Positions 1 through 9,018 of a stretch of DNA of 64,000 nucleotides are shown piece by piece; the first letter of the stretch is position 1; every line of letters begins with the position of its first letter. Where the stretch lies: contig JAYPAN010000001.1 in NCBI GenBank assembly GCA_038123715.1, forward strand, positions 231,631 to 295,630, read 5' to 3'. The notes beneath the pieces are model-generated. The model saw only the letters and a list, made by a program, of their open reading frames with translations. It did not search any database and was not told the origin of the DNA. The stretch comes from JAYPAN01 sp038123715. GTDB taxonomy: Bacteria > Pseudomonadota > Alphaproteobacteria > RS24. A program made the translations under genes and the position numbers.

Positions 1-72
1 GTTGAAGAAGCCGTTGAGGCCGCCCCTACCGAAGCTGATGCAGAAGGCGAGGGCGCGCAAGCCGGGGCGTGA
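1..72 (+). CDS. rpsB: 30S ribosomal protein S2, C-terminal tail (partial)
   Basis: The first 23 codons encode an acidic, Ala/Glu-rich tail (VEEAVEAAPTEADAEGEG...) ending in TGA at 70-72. No domain is visible, because the gene begins outside the window. The call rests on context: the next gene is tsf, and rpsB-tsf-pyrH-frr is a strongly conserved bacterial order. Acidic Ala/Glu-rich extensions are common at the C-terminus of alphaproteobacterial S2. The identity is therefore inferred from synteny and composition. Confidence 0.75.
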   Translation, partial: VEEAVEAAPTEADAEGEGAQAGA

Positions 73-109
73 GGCACTGGTTTCCCCCGTTTCATTTGAC
101 TGACATAAG

Positions 110-125
110 GCTGCTCTCCCGCAGC
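110..125 (+). other. Small hairpin in the rpsB-tsf spacer
   Basis: A GCTGC/GCAGC stem (110-114 with 121-125) with a 6-nt loop lies just before the tsf ribosome-binding site. It is followed by an A-rich stretch rather than a T-run, so it is not a canonical terminator. It could adjust the ratio of S2 to EF-Ts as an attenuator or RNA-processing site, but a 5-bp stem is weak evidence. Confidence 0.25.
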
Positions 126-145
126 TTGAAAAATTGGAGATTATG

Positions 146-1075
146 ATGAGCACGATTACCGCCGCTATGGTGAAAGAATTACGCGAAGTATCCGGCGCAG
201 GGATGATGGATTGCAAAACCGCGTTGAACGAAAATAATGGCGATATGGACGCCGCTATTGATTGGTTGCGGACAAAGGGTCTTGCCAAAGCCGCCAAAAA
301 AGCCGGTCGCGTGGCCGCTGACGGTCTGGTTGGTGTTGTCTCCGAAGGCACGACAGGGGCGGTGGTTGAAGTCAATTCGGAAACCGATTTTGTGGCGCGC
401 AATGAAACCTTTCAGCAAATGGTCGGCGATATTTCCAAAGTAGCGCTTGGCGCGGCTGATTATGATGCGCTGCTGGCGGCGGATTATCCGGGCGCAGGTA
501 AATCGGTCGGTGACCATGTGCAGGAAATGGTTGGCACGATTGGCGAGAATATGAATGTGCGCCGGTCGCAGCGTTTGAGTGTTGAGAATGGCGTTGTCGC
601 CAGCTATGTCCATAATCAAATTGTTGATGGGCTTGGCAAAATCGGCGTTTTGGTGGCGCTTGAGTCCACCGGTGATGCTGACAAGCTGAATGCATTGGGG
701 CGTCAATTGGCTATGCATGTCGCCGCGACCAGCCCGCTTGCCGCCACGGTGGAAGAGCTGGATGCCGAAGATATTGAGCGCGAGCGCGCTGTGCTGATTG
801 CCGAAGCCAAGGAAAGCGGCAAGCCGGACGAGATTATCGAGAAAATGGTCGAAGGCCGCTTGCGGAAATTCTATGAGGAAGTTGTGCTGACCTCACAGGT
901 TTTTGTGATTGACGGCGAAACGCGGATTTCCAAAGTGCTTGAAAATGCTGCCGGTGATGTTGGCGGCGAGGTCAAATTGACCGGTTTTGTGCGCTTTGAG
1001 CTTGGTCAAGGCATTGACAAGGGCGAAGAAGCCGATTTTGCAGCTGAAGTGGCAGCGGCGGTTAGCGGCAATTAA
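146..1075 (+). CDS. tsf: Translation elongation factor Ts
   Basis: EF-Ts is the cytoplasmic nucleotide-exchange factor that recycles EF-Tu-GDP to EF-Tu-GTP. The 309-aa product has the N-terminal UBA-like domain (MSTITAAMVKELREVSGAGM, then MDCKTAL), followed by the core motif ETDFVARNE near residue 80 and the dimerisation subdomain. Length matches the alphaproteobacterial family. Two ATGs are adjacent (143 and 146). GGAG at 136-139 stands 6 nt before the second, which gives the usual MSTIT N-terminus; an upstream TTG at 134 would overlap the SD. It follows rpsB by about 70 bp and precedes pyrH. Confidence 0.97.
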   Translation: MSTITAAMVKELREVSGAGMMDCKTALNENNGDMDAAIDWLRTKGLAKAAKKAGRVAADGLVGVVSEGTTGAVVEVNSETDFVARNETFQQMVGDISKVALGAADYDALLAADYPGAGKSVGDHVQEMVGTIGENMNVRRSQRLSVENGVVASYVHNQIVDGLGKIGVLVALESTGDADKLNALGRQLAMHVAATSPLAATVEELDAEDIERERAVLIAEAKESGKPDEIIEKMVEGRLRKFYEEVVLTSQVFVIDGETRISKVLENAAGDVGGEVKLTGFVRFELGQGIDKGEEADFAAEVAAAVSGN

Positions 1076-1221
1076 CCTGTCCCGCCTCGTCGCTTGTCAC
1101 GGGTGGGTATCTTCATCCACTAAAATCGGTGGGCGCTGGCGGGTTTTGTTGTCATCCGGCAATGGAATCGGCGCATGATTACCGGATTATTGCCCTGCTC
1201 CCAATACTGAAAGAGATGCCG

Positions 1222-1965
1222 ATGAGTAAGCAGCCAGACAGCGAAAAAACCGGTCAAAACCGGTTCCAGCGCGTTCTGCTGAAAGTTTCCGGCGAAGCCC
1301 TAATGGGCAACGGCCAATATGGCATTGACGTCGCCACTGTTGACCGAATTGCCAAAGAGGTGAAAGAAGTTGTCACCAGCGGCGTAGAAGTTTGTCTGGT
1401 TATCGGGGGCGGCAATATCTTTCGTGGTCTGTCGGGCGCGGCTGACGGCATGGATCGCTCCAGCGCCGATTATATGGGCATGATGGCGACGGTGATGAAT
1501 GCGCTGGCCATGCAAAACGGGCTGGAGCGTCAGGGCGTGCCAACCCGCGTTCTTTCGGCGATCCCCATGACCAGCGTGTGCGAACCCTATATTCGCCGCC
1601 GCGCAACACGCCATCTTGAAAAAGGTCGTGTGGTGATATTCGCCGCCGGCACCGGCAATCCTTATTTCACCACCGATACGGCGGCTGCCTTGCGCGCTGC
1701 CGAAATGAATTGCGATGCGTTGATGAAGGGAACCAATGTTGATGGCGTTTACAGCGCCGACCCGAAAACCGACGCTTCGGCTGAGCTCTATGACACGCTC
1801 AGCTATATGGAAGTGCTATCGCGTGATTTGAAAGTCATGGATGCCTCGGCGGTTTCGCTGTCGCGCGAAAACGGTATCCCGATTATTGTGTTTTCAATCC
1901 GCCAATCGGGCGGTTTTATGAATGTCTTGAAGGGTGAGGGCGCCTGCACCATAGTGGAAGGCTGA
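1222..1965 (+). CDS. pyrH: Uridylate kinase (UMP kinase)
   Basis: This cytoplasmic enzyme phosphorylates UMP to UDP in pyrimidine nucleotide synthesis. The 247-aa protein has the amino-acid-kinase signature KVSGEALMG near residue 20, a GGGNIFRG phosphate-binding loop and a C-terminal VFSIRQSGG segment. Its length matches E. coli PyrH (241 aa). I chose ATG 1222 over ATG 1216 (two codons earlier) and over the far upstream start at 1129, because the AAAGAG at about 1210-1215 is best placed for 1222. About 145 bp of non-coding sequence separates it from tsf, so it may have its own promoter. Confidence 0.96.
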   Translation: MSKQPDSEKTGQNRFQRVLLKVSGEALMGNGQYGIDVATVDRIAKEVKEVVTSGVEVCLVIGGGNIFRGLSGAADGMDRSSADYMGMMATVMNALAMQNGLERQGVPTRVLSAIPMTSVCEPYIRRRATRHLEKGRVVIFAAGTGNPYFTTDTAAALRAAEMNCDALMKGTNVDGVYSADPKTDASAELYDTLSYMEVLSRDLKVMDASAVSLSRENGIPIIVFSIRQSGGFMNVLKGEGACTIVEG

Positions 1966-1987
1966 AGCGTCAACAAGTGAGGGAAAA

Positions 1988-2542
1988 ATGAGCGTTGATT
2001 TGAACGATATTGAGCGCCGCATGGAAGGCGCAGTGGCGACATTGAAAACCGAGCTGAACGGGTTACGCACAGGGCGTGCCAGCGCTAATCTGTTGGAACC
2101 GATTATGGTGGAAGCCTATGGTCAGCAAATGCCCTTGGCGCAGGTTGGCACAATTTCCGTGCCGGAGCCGCGCATGTTGTCAGTGCAGGTTTGGGATAAG
2201 GGGCAGGTGGCCGCCGTTGAAAAGGCGATACGCGAAAGCGGGCTTGGCCTCAATCCGATGCCGGAAGGTCAGACTGTGCGGATACCGTTGCCGGAGCTGA
2301 ATGAGGAACGCCGCGAAGAATTGGTCAAAGTGGCAGGTCGCTATGCCGAGCAGGCGCGCGTTGCGGTGCGCAATGTCCGCCGCGATGGCATGGATCAGAT
2401 TAAAAAGGCCGAAAAAGATGGCGATATCTCACAAGATGACGCTAAGGCGCAATCGGCTGATGTGCAGGATTCGACGGATAAGTTCATCAAGCTGGTTGAT
2501 GAGACGCTGGAGACAAAAGAAGGTGAAATCCGTCAGGTCTGA
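1988..2542 (+). CDS. frr: Ribosome-recycling factor
   Basis: RRF works with EF-G to split post-termination ribosomes. The 184-aa protein begins MSVDLNDIERRMEGAV and carries the conserved LRTGRASANLLEPI segment near residue 24. It has the two-domain charge pattern of RRF, including the late stretch RDGMDQIKKAEKDGDIS. Length is typical (185 aa). A GAGGGAAAA SD precedes the ATG. It lies 22 bp after pyrH and is followed by uppS, the standard order. Confidence 0.97.
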   Translation: MSVDLNDIERRMEGAVATLKTELNGLRTGRASANLLEPIMVEAYGQQMPLAQVGTISVPEPRMLSVQVWDKGQVAAVEKAIRESGLGLNPMPEGQTVRIPLPELNEERREELVKVAGRYAEQARVAVRNVRRDGMDQIKKAEKDGDISQDDAKAQSADVQDSTDKFIKLVDETLETKEGEIRQV

Positions 2543-2557
2543 GTGGATTTGACTGCC

Positions 2558-2595
2558 GGGAAAGACGGCAGGGAAAGACGGTAAGGAAAGGCAGG
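2558..2595 (+). repeat. Tandem purine-rich repeats carrying multiple Shine-Dalgarno-like cores before uppS
   Basis: GGGAAAGACGG occurs at 2558-2568 and again at 2571-2581 with a 13-bp period. A third degenerate copy containing AAGGAAAGG starts at 2583. The start codon of uppS is at 2603, so the last copy provides the functional SD. The first two look like duplicates of the same element. Whether they affect translation is inference. Confidence 0.6.
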
Positions 2596-2602
2596 GCAGG
2601 CA

Positions 2603-3352
2603 ATGAGCGAAAGCAGAAATATGTCGGCAACCAGCTTTCCCGCCCATGTGGCGATTACCATGGATGGCAATGGCCGTTGGGCGACGGCGCGCGGCCTGCC
2701 GCGTCAGGAAGGCCACCGGCAGGGTGTGGAGGCATTGCGCCGCAATGTTACCATAGCCGGTGAGCTTGGTATTTCCTGTCTGACCCTGTTTTCCTTTTCT
2801 TCCGAAAATTGGAGCCGCCCGCAAGCCGAAGTCAGCTTTCTGATGACTTTGCTGCAACGCTATATTGAGGCCGATTTGGCCGAGCTTCACGCCAAGGGTG
2901 TGCGGGTTCGGGTGATTGGGCGGCGACATGATTTGGCGCCCAAAATCCGCCATTTGGTTGACCATGCCGAAACCGTGACCGCCGGAAATGAGGTGATGCT
3001 GCTGCAAATCGCCTTTAATTATGGCGGGCGGCAGGAAATTGCCGATGCGGCGTCGCGCCTGGCGCGTCGAGCTGTGGCTGGCACGCTTGACCCGGCCAAT
3101 ATATCGGAAAATGTCCTGGCGGCTGAATTGTTGACCGCCGGTGTGCCGGATCCGGATTTGCTGATACGCACGGGCGGCGAAATGCGGATTAGCAATTTTC
3201 TGCTTTGGCAATGCGCCTATGCGGAGTTTTTCTTCACCGATGTTTACTGGCCTGATTTTGACCGCAATGATTGGCAGCAAGCCTTGGCCGCTTTTGCCGC
3301 GCGCGAACGCCGTTTCGGCAATGTCGGTTCCGGCCTAGCCAGTCCTGAGTGA
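2603..3352 (+). CDS. uppS: Isoprenyl transferase (undecaprenyl diphosphate synthase)
   Basis: The enzyme condenses isopentenyl diphosphate with farnesyl diphosphate in cis, making the C55 carrier for peptidoglycan and LPS sugars. The 249-aa protein has MDGNGRW at residues 20-26, whose Asp is the catalytic residue. It also has SSENWSRP near 73 and the C-terminal RTGGEMRISNFLLWQCAY block that binds the homoallylic diphosphate. It precedes cdsA by 22 bp in the usual frr-uppS-cdsA-dxr-rseP cluster. Confidence 0.96.
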   Translation: MSESRNMSATSFPAHVAITMDGNGRWATARGLPRQEGHRQGVEALRRNVTIAGELGISCLTLFSFSSENWSRPQAEVSFLMTLLQRYIEADLAELHAKGVRVRVIGRRHDLAPKIRHLVDHAETVTAGNEVMLLQIAFNYGGRQEIADAASRLARRAVAGTLDPANISENVLAAELLTAGVPDPDLLIRTGGEMRISNFLLWQCAYAEFFFTDVYWPDFDRNDWQQALAAFAARERRFGNVGSGLASPE

Positions 3353-3374
3353 AGCTGAAAATCGGGGGAGATGA

Positions 3375-4244
3375 ATGCAAAGCGAGAATGACGCGGCTGT
3401 CCGGACAGAGCCAAAGCCACGATTTGAGGGTTTGGTGCTGCGCGTGCGCTCGGCGCTTGTTTTGCTGCCCTTTGTCATATTGCCAATCTGGTTTGGCGGC
3501 CTTGCCTTTCTTGGCCTTTTGATACTGGCTTGTCTGGCGATGGCCTATGAATGGACACATTTGCTGCAAAGCCCCCGCGCGCGCGCGGATGCGTTTATCT
3601 TGACCGGCGCTGTCGGCACGGCACTTATTGTCTCCGAGTTTTTCTCGGTCAGTGACGGCTTTGCCTTTTTGGTCAGCCTGCTGCCGGCCATGGCCGCTTA
3701 TTGTCTGTGGCGCGGCGATAAATTATCGGCGCTTGTTGGCGGGCTTGTTTATCTGGGTTGGCCGCTTTTGGCACTGCATTATTTCCGGCAGGATACGCTT
3801 GGTGCCTTGCTGGTCGGGTTTATTTTCCTGACCGTTTGGGGGGTTGATATATTCGCCATGTTTTCCGGCAAGTTTATCGGTGGCCCGAAACTCGCGCCGC
3901 GCCTGTCACCCAATAAAACATGGGCTGGCCTGTTTGGTGCGATGGGCGGGGCGGCACTGGCCGCTTGCCTCGGCTTTGTGGTTGTGGTTGGTTTCGGTTT
4001 TGGCACGGCCGGGTTTCAAGGCATGTTGGTCTTGGCGGTCATTTTGGCGATTGTCGCGCAAATGGCTGATTTGTTTGAATCCGCGCTGAAGCGCAAATAT
4101 GACATTAAAGACAGTGGCGCGCTGATACCCGGTCATGGCGGCGTTCTTGACCGCGTTGATGGGCTTGTCGGCGTCCTCATGTTTTTGCATGTGCTGGTGC
4201 TGGTTCGCGGCGCACCGGCATCAATGGCAATCTGGAACTGGTAA
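3375..4244 (+). CDS. cdsA: Phosphatidate cytidylyltransferase
   Basis: This inner-membrane enzyme makes CDP-diacylglycerol from phosphatidate and CTP. The 289-aa protein has several hydrophobic helices. The family signature lies near residues 238-265: SALKRKYDIKDSGALIPGHG followed by GVLDRVD. The N-terminal 25 residues are soluble and charged. Its TAA overlaps the ATG of dxr by one base (TAATG), implying translational coupling. Confidence 0.96.
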   Translation: MQSENDAAVRTEPKPRFEGLVLRVRSALVLLPFVILPIWFGGLAFLGLLILACLAMAYEWTHLLQSPRARADAFILTGAVGTALIVSEFFSVSDGFAFLVSLLPAMAAYCLWRGDKLSALVGGLVYLGWPLLALHYFRQDTLGALLVGFIFLTVWGVDIFAMFSGKFIGGPKLAPRLSPNKTWAGLFGAMGGAALAACLGFVVVVGFGFGTAGFQGMLVLAVILAIVAQMADLFESALKRKYDIKDSGALIPGHGGVLDRVDGLVGVLMFLHVLVLVRGAPASMAIWNW

Positions 4245-5431
4245 TGCAGCAATCCTTGGCAGTGTTTGGTGCGACAGGCACGATTGGCGACAATACGCTT
4301 GATTTGGTTGACCGCCATGACGGGCGGTTTCGTGTCAGCGTGCTGACGGCGCATGACAATATCGCCAAGCTGGCCACGCTGGCTGAAAAATATCATCCGG
4401 ATATGGTGGTTGTCAGCAATGCGGCAATGGCAGATGAAGCGCGCGCCGCGCTGTCCGATTATTCAGGTGAAGTTGCCTTTGGCGCGTCGGGGCTGGCGGC
4501 AGCGGCGGCATATCCGGCTGATATTGCAGTGATGGCGATTGTCGGCTTTGCCGCTTTGACCCCGACTTTGGCGCTGATTGAGGCGGGGCGGCATATTGCG
4601 CTTGCCAATAAGGAATGTCTTGTCGCCGCCGGTGGACTGATAATGCAACGGGCGGCGCAGTGCAAGGCGCGAATCTTGCCGGTGGACAGCGAGCATAATG
4701 CGATATTTCAATTGCTGGACGGGCGCAACACCGCCGCACTTGAGCGCGTTGTCTTGACCGCTTCGGGCGGGCCATTTCTTGATTTTGACGCTCATGCGTT
4801 AGCTGCGGTGACGCCGGATATGGCGAAAAAACACCCGAATTGGCAAATGGGCGCAAAGATTTCGGTTGATAGTGCGACCATGATGAATAAGGGGCTGGAA
4901 CTGATTGAGGCGCATCATTTATTCGCCTTGCCTCCGACGCAGCTTGATGTGTTGGTGCATCCCCAATCAATTGTTCACGGGCTTGTTTATTTTGCCGATG
5001 GCGCTGTGCTGGCGCATAAGGCCAATGCGGATATGCGTATCCCGTTATCTTATTGCCTGGCTTATCCGGAGCGTTTGCCGCTTAATCCGGCGCCGCTTGA
5101 TTTGGTGCAATTGGGACGGCTGGATTTTTTGGCTCCCGACCGCAAGCGGTTTCGCTGTTTGGCGCTGGCCGAGGCAGCCATGCGCGCCGGCGGATTGATG
5201 TCGACCATATTAAATGGCGCCAATGAGGTGGCGGTGGCGGCTTTTCTGGACGGGCATATCGGCTTTACCGATATTGCCGATTATGTGGAAGCAGCGATGG
5301 AAAGCGCCGACAGGCATGGGCAGACACTATTGGCTGATGATTTTGAAGCGGCATTGGCGCAAATCATTGCGTGTGACTTCCAAACCCGCGAAAATACCGG
5401 CCATTTAATTGCTGAAAAACGGGCAAAATAA
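4244..5431 (+). CDS. dxr: 1-deoxy-D-xylulose 5-phosphate reductoisomerase
   Basis: Dxr converts DXP to 2-C-methyl-D-erythritol 4-phosphate with NADPH, the committed step of the MEP isoprenoid pathway. The 395-aa protein starts with the nucleotide-binding motif FGATGTIGDNTL. It has ANKECLVAAG near residue 122, the metal-site region PVDSEHNAIFQ and the SATMMNKGLELIEA stretch. The pathway continues with ispDF at 35469-36671, and the product feeds uppS just upstream. A gap of about 100 bp separates it from rseP. Confidence 0.97.
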   Translation: MQQSLAVFGATGTIGDNTLDLVDRHDGRFRVSVLTAHDNIAKLATLAEKYHPDMVVVSNAAMADEARAALSDYSGEVAFGASGLAAAAAYPADIAVMAIVGFAALTPTLALIEAGRHIALANKECLVAAGGLIMQRAAQCKARILPVDSEHNAIFQLLDGRNTAALERVVLTASGGPFLDFDAHALAAVTPDMAKKHPNWQMGAKISVDSATMMNKGLELIEAHHLFALPPTQLDVLVHPQSIVHGLVYFADGAVLAHKANADMRIPLSYCLAYPERLPLNPAPLDLVQLGRLDFLAPDRKRFRCLALAEAAMRAGGLMSTILNGANEVAVAAFLDGHIGFTDIADYVEAAMESADRHGQTLLADDFEAALAQIIACDFQTRENTGHLIAEKRAK

Positions 5432-5530
5432 ACAGCATGGGGACTGTTTGCCTCAAAATTGCCCAACTGTGAAATCACACTTCCAATCAGGCGGAAAATA
5501 GCCATAATGCGGGAAACTTTCGGAGGATAA

Positions 5531-6697
5531 ATGGACACGATAACCTATCTCTACAGCGCGCTGGGCTTGAGCTATATCGTGCCGTTTATTTTTGTCCTGA
5601 CCATTGTCGTGTTTTTTCACGAGCTTGGACATTTCTATATTGCGCGGCGTTGCGGCGTAACGGTGGAAGTGTTTTCAATTGGCTTTGGCAAATCACTGCG
5701 TTGCTGGGTAGATAAGCATGGCACGGAATGGCGGGTCGGCTGGTTGCCGCTGGGCGGTTATGTCAAATTTCTCGGTGATGAAAACGCCGCCAGCGCGCCC
5801 GACGCTGAGAGCATGTCGCGCTTGAGCGACGCCCAACGCGCCAGCACATTGCACAATAAACCGCTTTGGCAGCGCAGTGCCGTCGTGGCGGCGGGGCCGG
5901 TCGCTAATTTCATCCTCGCCATTGTTATTTTTGCCGGACTTTACACATTGCTTGGCCAGCGTGTGACCGAGCCGGTGATTGGCGTAGTGGCTCCGGAAAG
6001 CGCCGCCGAAATGGCTGATTTGCGTCCCGGTGATTTGATAACCCATATTGACGGCAAAGAAATTATCAGCTTTTCCGAAGTGCGCCGACAGGTTGTAGTG
6101 TCGGCAGGCGAAAGGCTGGTTTTCGGCCTTATCCGCGACGGGCAGGCTATTGAACAGCCGGTGATACCGGCGCGTGTGCTGGAGACCGACCGGTTCGGCA
6201 ATGAATATTATGTCGGGCGTTTGGGCATTGGTATTTCCGGTGATGAGGCGGTGGTGCGCCATGTGCGCTATGACCCTTTGTCAGCCTTGTGGATGGGTGT
6301 TAAGGAAAGCTATTTCATTGTCGAGCAGACATTTATTGTTCTCGGTCGCATCATTACCGGACGCGAAAGCGCCGACAGTCTCGGCGGGCCGATACGGATT
6401 GCTCAAATCTCTGGCCAGACCGCGACAATGGGGCTGGTGGCACTGATAAATCTGACGGCTGTTTTGTCGGTGAGTATCGGTCTGATAAATCTGTTTCCCA
6501 TTCCCATGCTGGATGGCGGTCATCTCGCCTTTTACGCCTATGAGGCCGTATTCCGCCGTCCGTTGCCGGAGCGCGCGCAAGAGATTGGCATGCGCGTCGG
6601 TCTGACGCTGGTGCTGATGTTGTTTGTCATGGTGACAATAAATGACTTGTCGCGGCTAAATGTGTTTGACGGCCTGCTCGGCCTGTTCGGCTCTTAA
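5531..6697 (+). CDS. rseP: RIP metalloprotease RseP (site-2 protease)
   Basis: RseP is an inner-membrane zinc protease that cleaves anti-sigma factors and remnant signal peptides within the membrane. The 388-aa protein has the zinc motif HELGH at residues 30-34, a central PDZ domain (about 130-215, with PGDLITHIDGKEI) and the second active-site motif NLFPIPMLDGGHL near 325. GGAGG stands before the ATG. It precedes bamA and skp, fitting a role in envelope stress control beside outer-membrane assembly genes. Confidence 0.96.
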   Translation: MDTITYLYSALGLSYIVPFIFVLTIVVFFHELGHFYIARRCGVTVEVFSIGFGKSLRCWVDKHGTEWRVGWLPLGGYVKFLGDENAASAPDAESMSRLSDAQRASTLHNKPLWQRSAVVAAGPVANFILAIVIFAGLYTLLGQRVTEPVIGVVAPESAAEMADLRPGDLITHIDGKEIISFSEVRRQVVVSAGERLVFGLIRDGQAIEQPVIPARVLETDRFGNEYYVGRLGIGISGDEAVVRHVRYDPLSALWMGVKESYFIVEQTFIVLGRIITGRESADSLGGPIRIAQISGQTATMGLVALINLTAVLSVSIGLINLFPIPMLDGGHLAFYAYEAVFRRPLPERAQEIGMRVGLTLVLMLFVMVTINDLSRLNVFDGLLGLFGS

Positions 6698-6724
6698 TAT
6701 CTCAGAATGAAGGATATTCCGTTT

Positions 6725-9010
6725 ATGGATGGCGCGAAGGCGATGAAGACCATAATTTCTGTCCTGTGCCTGACGGGGCTGTTGGCGGTTGCTCAACCGG
6801 CGCGCGCCGAATTGGGCAAGCCGATTTCCTTCATCCGCGTTGAGGGAACCCAGCGCGTTGAGGCGGAAACCGTGCGCGCCTATATGATTGTCGCCGAAGG
6901 CATGACGGATGAGGCCGAACTGGTTGATCAATCGGTGAAAACGCTGTTTGCCTCTGGCCTGTTTTCTGATGTGCGGATACGCCGCGAAGGGCAGGGGCTG
7001 GTGGTGACGGTGCTTGAAAACCCTATCATCAACCGCGTTTCCTTTGAGGGCAACAGCGCCATCAGTGATGACAGTCTGGGCGATGAAGCGGTGTTGAAGC
7101 CGCGCCAGATATACACCCGCGCCAAAGTGCAGGATGATGTTGAGCGTTTCATAGAATTATATCGGCGCTCCGGTCGCTTTGCCGCGCGCATTGACCCGAA
7201 AGTGATTCAATTGCCGCAAAACCGCATTGATTTGGTGTTTGAAATTGACGAAGGGCCTGTCACTGGCATCAGATCTATCAATTTTATTGGCAATCGCACA
7301 TTTGATGACCAGCGTTTGCGCGATATCATTATCACGCGGGAGAGCCGGTGGTGGCGCGTCTTTACTTCCAATGACAATTACGACCCCGACCGTATCGCTT
7401 ATGACCGTGAATTATTGCGCCGCTTTTATCTGAGCCAAGGCTTTGCCGATTTTCGCGTTGTCAGTTCCACCGCCGAATTATCGCGCAATGGCGAGGAGTT
7501 TTTTGTCACCTTTAATATAGAGGAAGGTGAGCGCTACCGCTTTGGCGAGGGTCGCATTTCAACCAATCTGGACACGGTTGATATTGTCCAGCTTGAGGAG
7601 CTTATTACCCATGAGCCGGGTGACCGCTATGATGCGCGCGCGCTGGATGCAACGGTTGAAGCGCTTATCAAGACTGTTGGCGAAAGCGGTTTTGCCTTTG
7701 CCGATGTGCGTCCGCGCCCCAACCGCAACAGCGATGCCCGCGTGATTGATATTGAATATACGATTGATGAAGGCCCGCGCGTCTATGTTGAGCGCATTAA
7801 CATTAATGGTAACAGCCGCACCCATGATGATGTGATACGCCGCGAATTGCGCTTGAGTGAGGGCGATGCGTTTAACCGCGTTTTGCTGAATCGGGCGGAG
7901 CGCGATGTGCGCGGGCTGGGCTATTTTGGTGAGGTTGAAGTCAATGAATCTCCGGGCAGCGGGCCTGACCAGACTATTATTGACATTGATGTGACCGAGC
8001 AGCCGACCGGTGAGCTGAGTTTCGGTGTCGGCTATTCCTCAACCGAAAATCTGACGACCGAATTCAGCATTTCGGAGCGTAATTTTCTGGGACGCGGCCA
8101 GCGCCTGCAATTGCAGTTTGGTTTGAGCAATCAGGTCAATCGTTATGTTGTCGGCTTTACCGAGCCGCATTTTCTGGGTCGCGATGTATCCGCCGGATTT
8201 AATTTCTTCAACACATCGACAAATTATAATTTTCAATCAGGGCTGGAGACACGGGTCACCGGTCTTGGTTTGTCGCTTGGCTTTCCACTGTCGCAAGACG
8301 GGCGGCTGTCATTGTTTTTTAACCTGTCAGAAGATGAATTGAAAAACACCTCGCTGAGTGCCGGTGTTAATCCCAGCTATACAGATTTCAAATCGCAGCT
8401 TGGCTATTTTTACGCGATTGACAAGCGCGATGATGTGATTGAACCAACCGATGGCTGGAATTTCGGCTTCGGGCAGGATATTGCCGGCCCGATTGGCGAT
8501 GTGTCTTTTCTGCGGACAACGATGAGTGCCAGCTATTATCACGAATTGGCTGAGGGCTATATTTTTAACGCGCGCGCCAATATGGGCGTCGTGCATGATT
8601 ATAAGGGCGGCGTGATAAATTATAATGACCGCTTCTTTAAAGGTGGCTCATCTTTTCGTGGCTTTGACCGGTCGGGCGTCGGCCCGCGCCAGATAAGCAC
8701 CGGCTATGCGCTGGGCGCCAATAAGTTTTTTATTGGCACAACGCAAGTTTCGCTACCGCTGGGCATTCCCAAAGAGGTTGGGATGCGCGCCAATGCGTTT
8801 GTCGATTTCGGTGTGCTGGGCGATACCGATTCTGTTTCCGGCCAGGCCGGTGATATTCGTGATGAATTGGCGTTTCGGGCGACTTATGGTTTAAGTATTT
8901 CCTGGCGCTCGCCTTTTGGGCCGGTAAGGTTTGACTTTGCGCGCCCACTTGTTAAAGAAGACTATGATGAAGTGCGGTTTTTCCGCTTTTCTGTTGGCAC
9001 ACGTTTCTAG
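6725..9010 (+). CDS. bamA: Outer-membrane protein assembly factor BamA
   Basis: BamA is the Omp85-family core of the machine that inserts beta-barrels into the outer membrane. The roughly 760-aa protein has a signal peptide (hydrophobic ISVLCLTGLLAVAQ, cleavage likely after ARA), five POTRA domains to about residue 425, and a C-terminal barrel. The L6 motif appears as SSFRGFD, an FRGF form of the usual VRGF, and the final residue is Phe (FSVGTRF). ATG 6725 has AAGGA ten bases upstream. In-frame ATGs at 6707 (no SD) and 6743 are alternatives. Confidence 0.96.
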   Translation: MDGAKAMKTIISVLCLTGLLAVAQPARAELGKPISFIRVEGTQRVEAETVRAYMIVAEGMTDEAELVDQSVKTLFASGLFSDVRIRREGQGLVVTVLENPIINRVSFEGNSAISDDSLGDEAVLKPRQIYTRAKVQDDVERFIELYRRSGRFAARIDPKVIQLPQNRIDLVFEIDEGPVTGIRSINFIGNRTFDDQRLRDIIITRESRWWRVFTSNDNYDPDRIAYDRELLRRFYLSQGFADFRVVSSTAELSRNGEEFFVTFNIEEGERYRFGEGRISTNLDTVDIVQLEELITHEPGDRYDARALDATVEALIKTVGESGFAFADVRPRPNRNSDARVIDIEYTIDEGPRVYVERININGNSRTHDDVIRRELRLSEGDAFNRVLLNRAERDVRGLGYFGEVEVNESPGSGPDQTIIDIDVTEQPTGELSFGVGYSSTENLTTEFSISERNFLGRGQRLQLQFGLSNQVNRYVVGFTEPHFLGRDVSAGFNFFNTSTNYNFQSGLETRVTGLGLSLGFPLSQDGRLSLFFNLSEDELKNTSLSAGVNPSYTDFKSQLGYFYAIDKRDDVIEPTDGWNFGFGQDIAGPIGDVSFLRTTMSASYYHELAEGYIFNARANMGVVHDYKGGVINYNDRFFKGGSSFRGFDRSGVGPRQISTGYALGANKFFIGTTQVSLPLGIPKEVGMRANAFVDFGVLGDTDSVSGQAGDIRDELAFRATYGLSISWRSPFGPVRFDFARPLVKEDYDEVRFFRFSVGTRF

Positions 9011-9018
9011 GGGGAACC

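Noticed and set aside
2429..3280. Minus-strand 283-aa frame opposite frr/uppS
   Set aside because: Shadow of two well-supported genes; no SD or family similarity.
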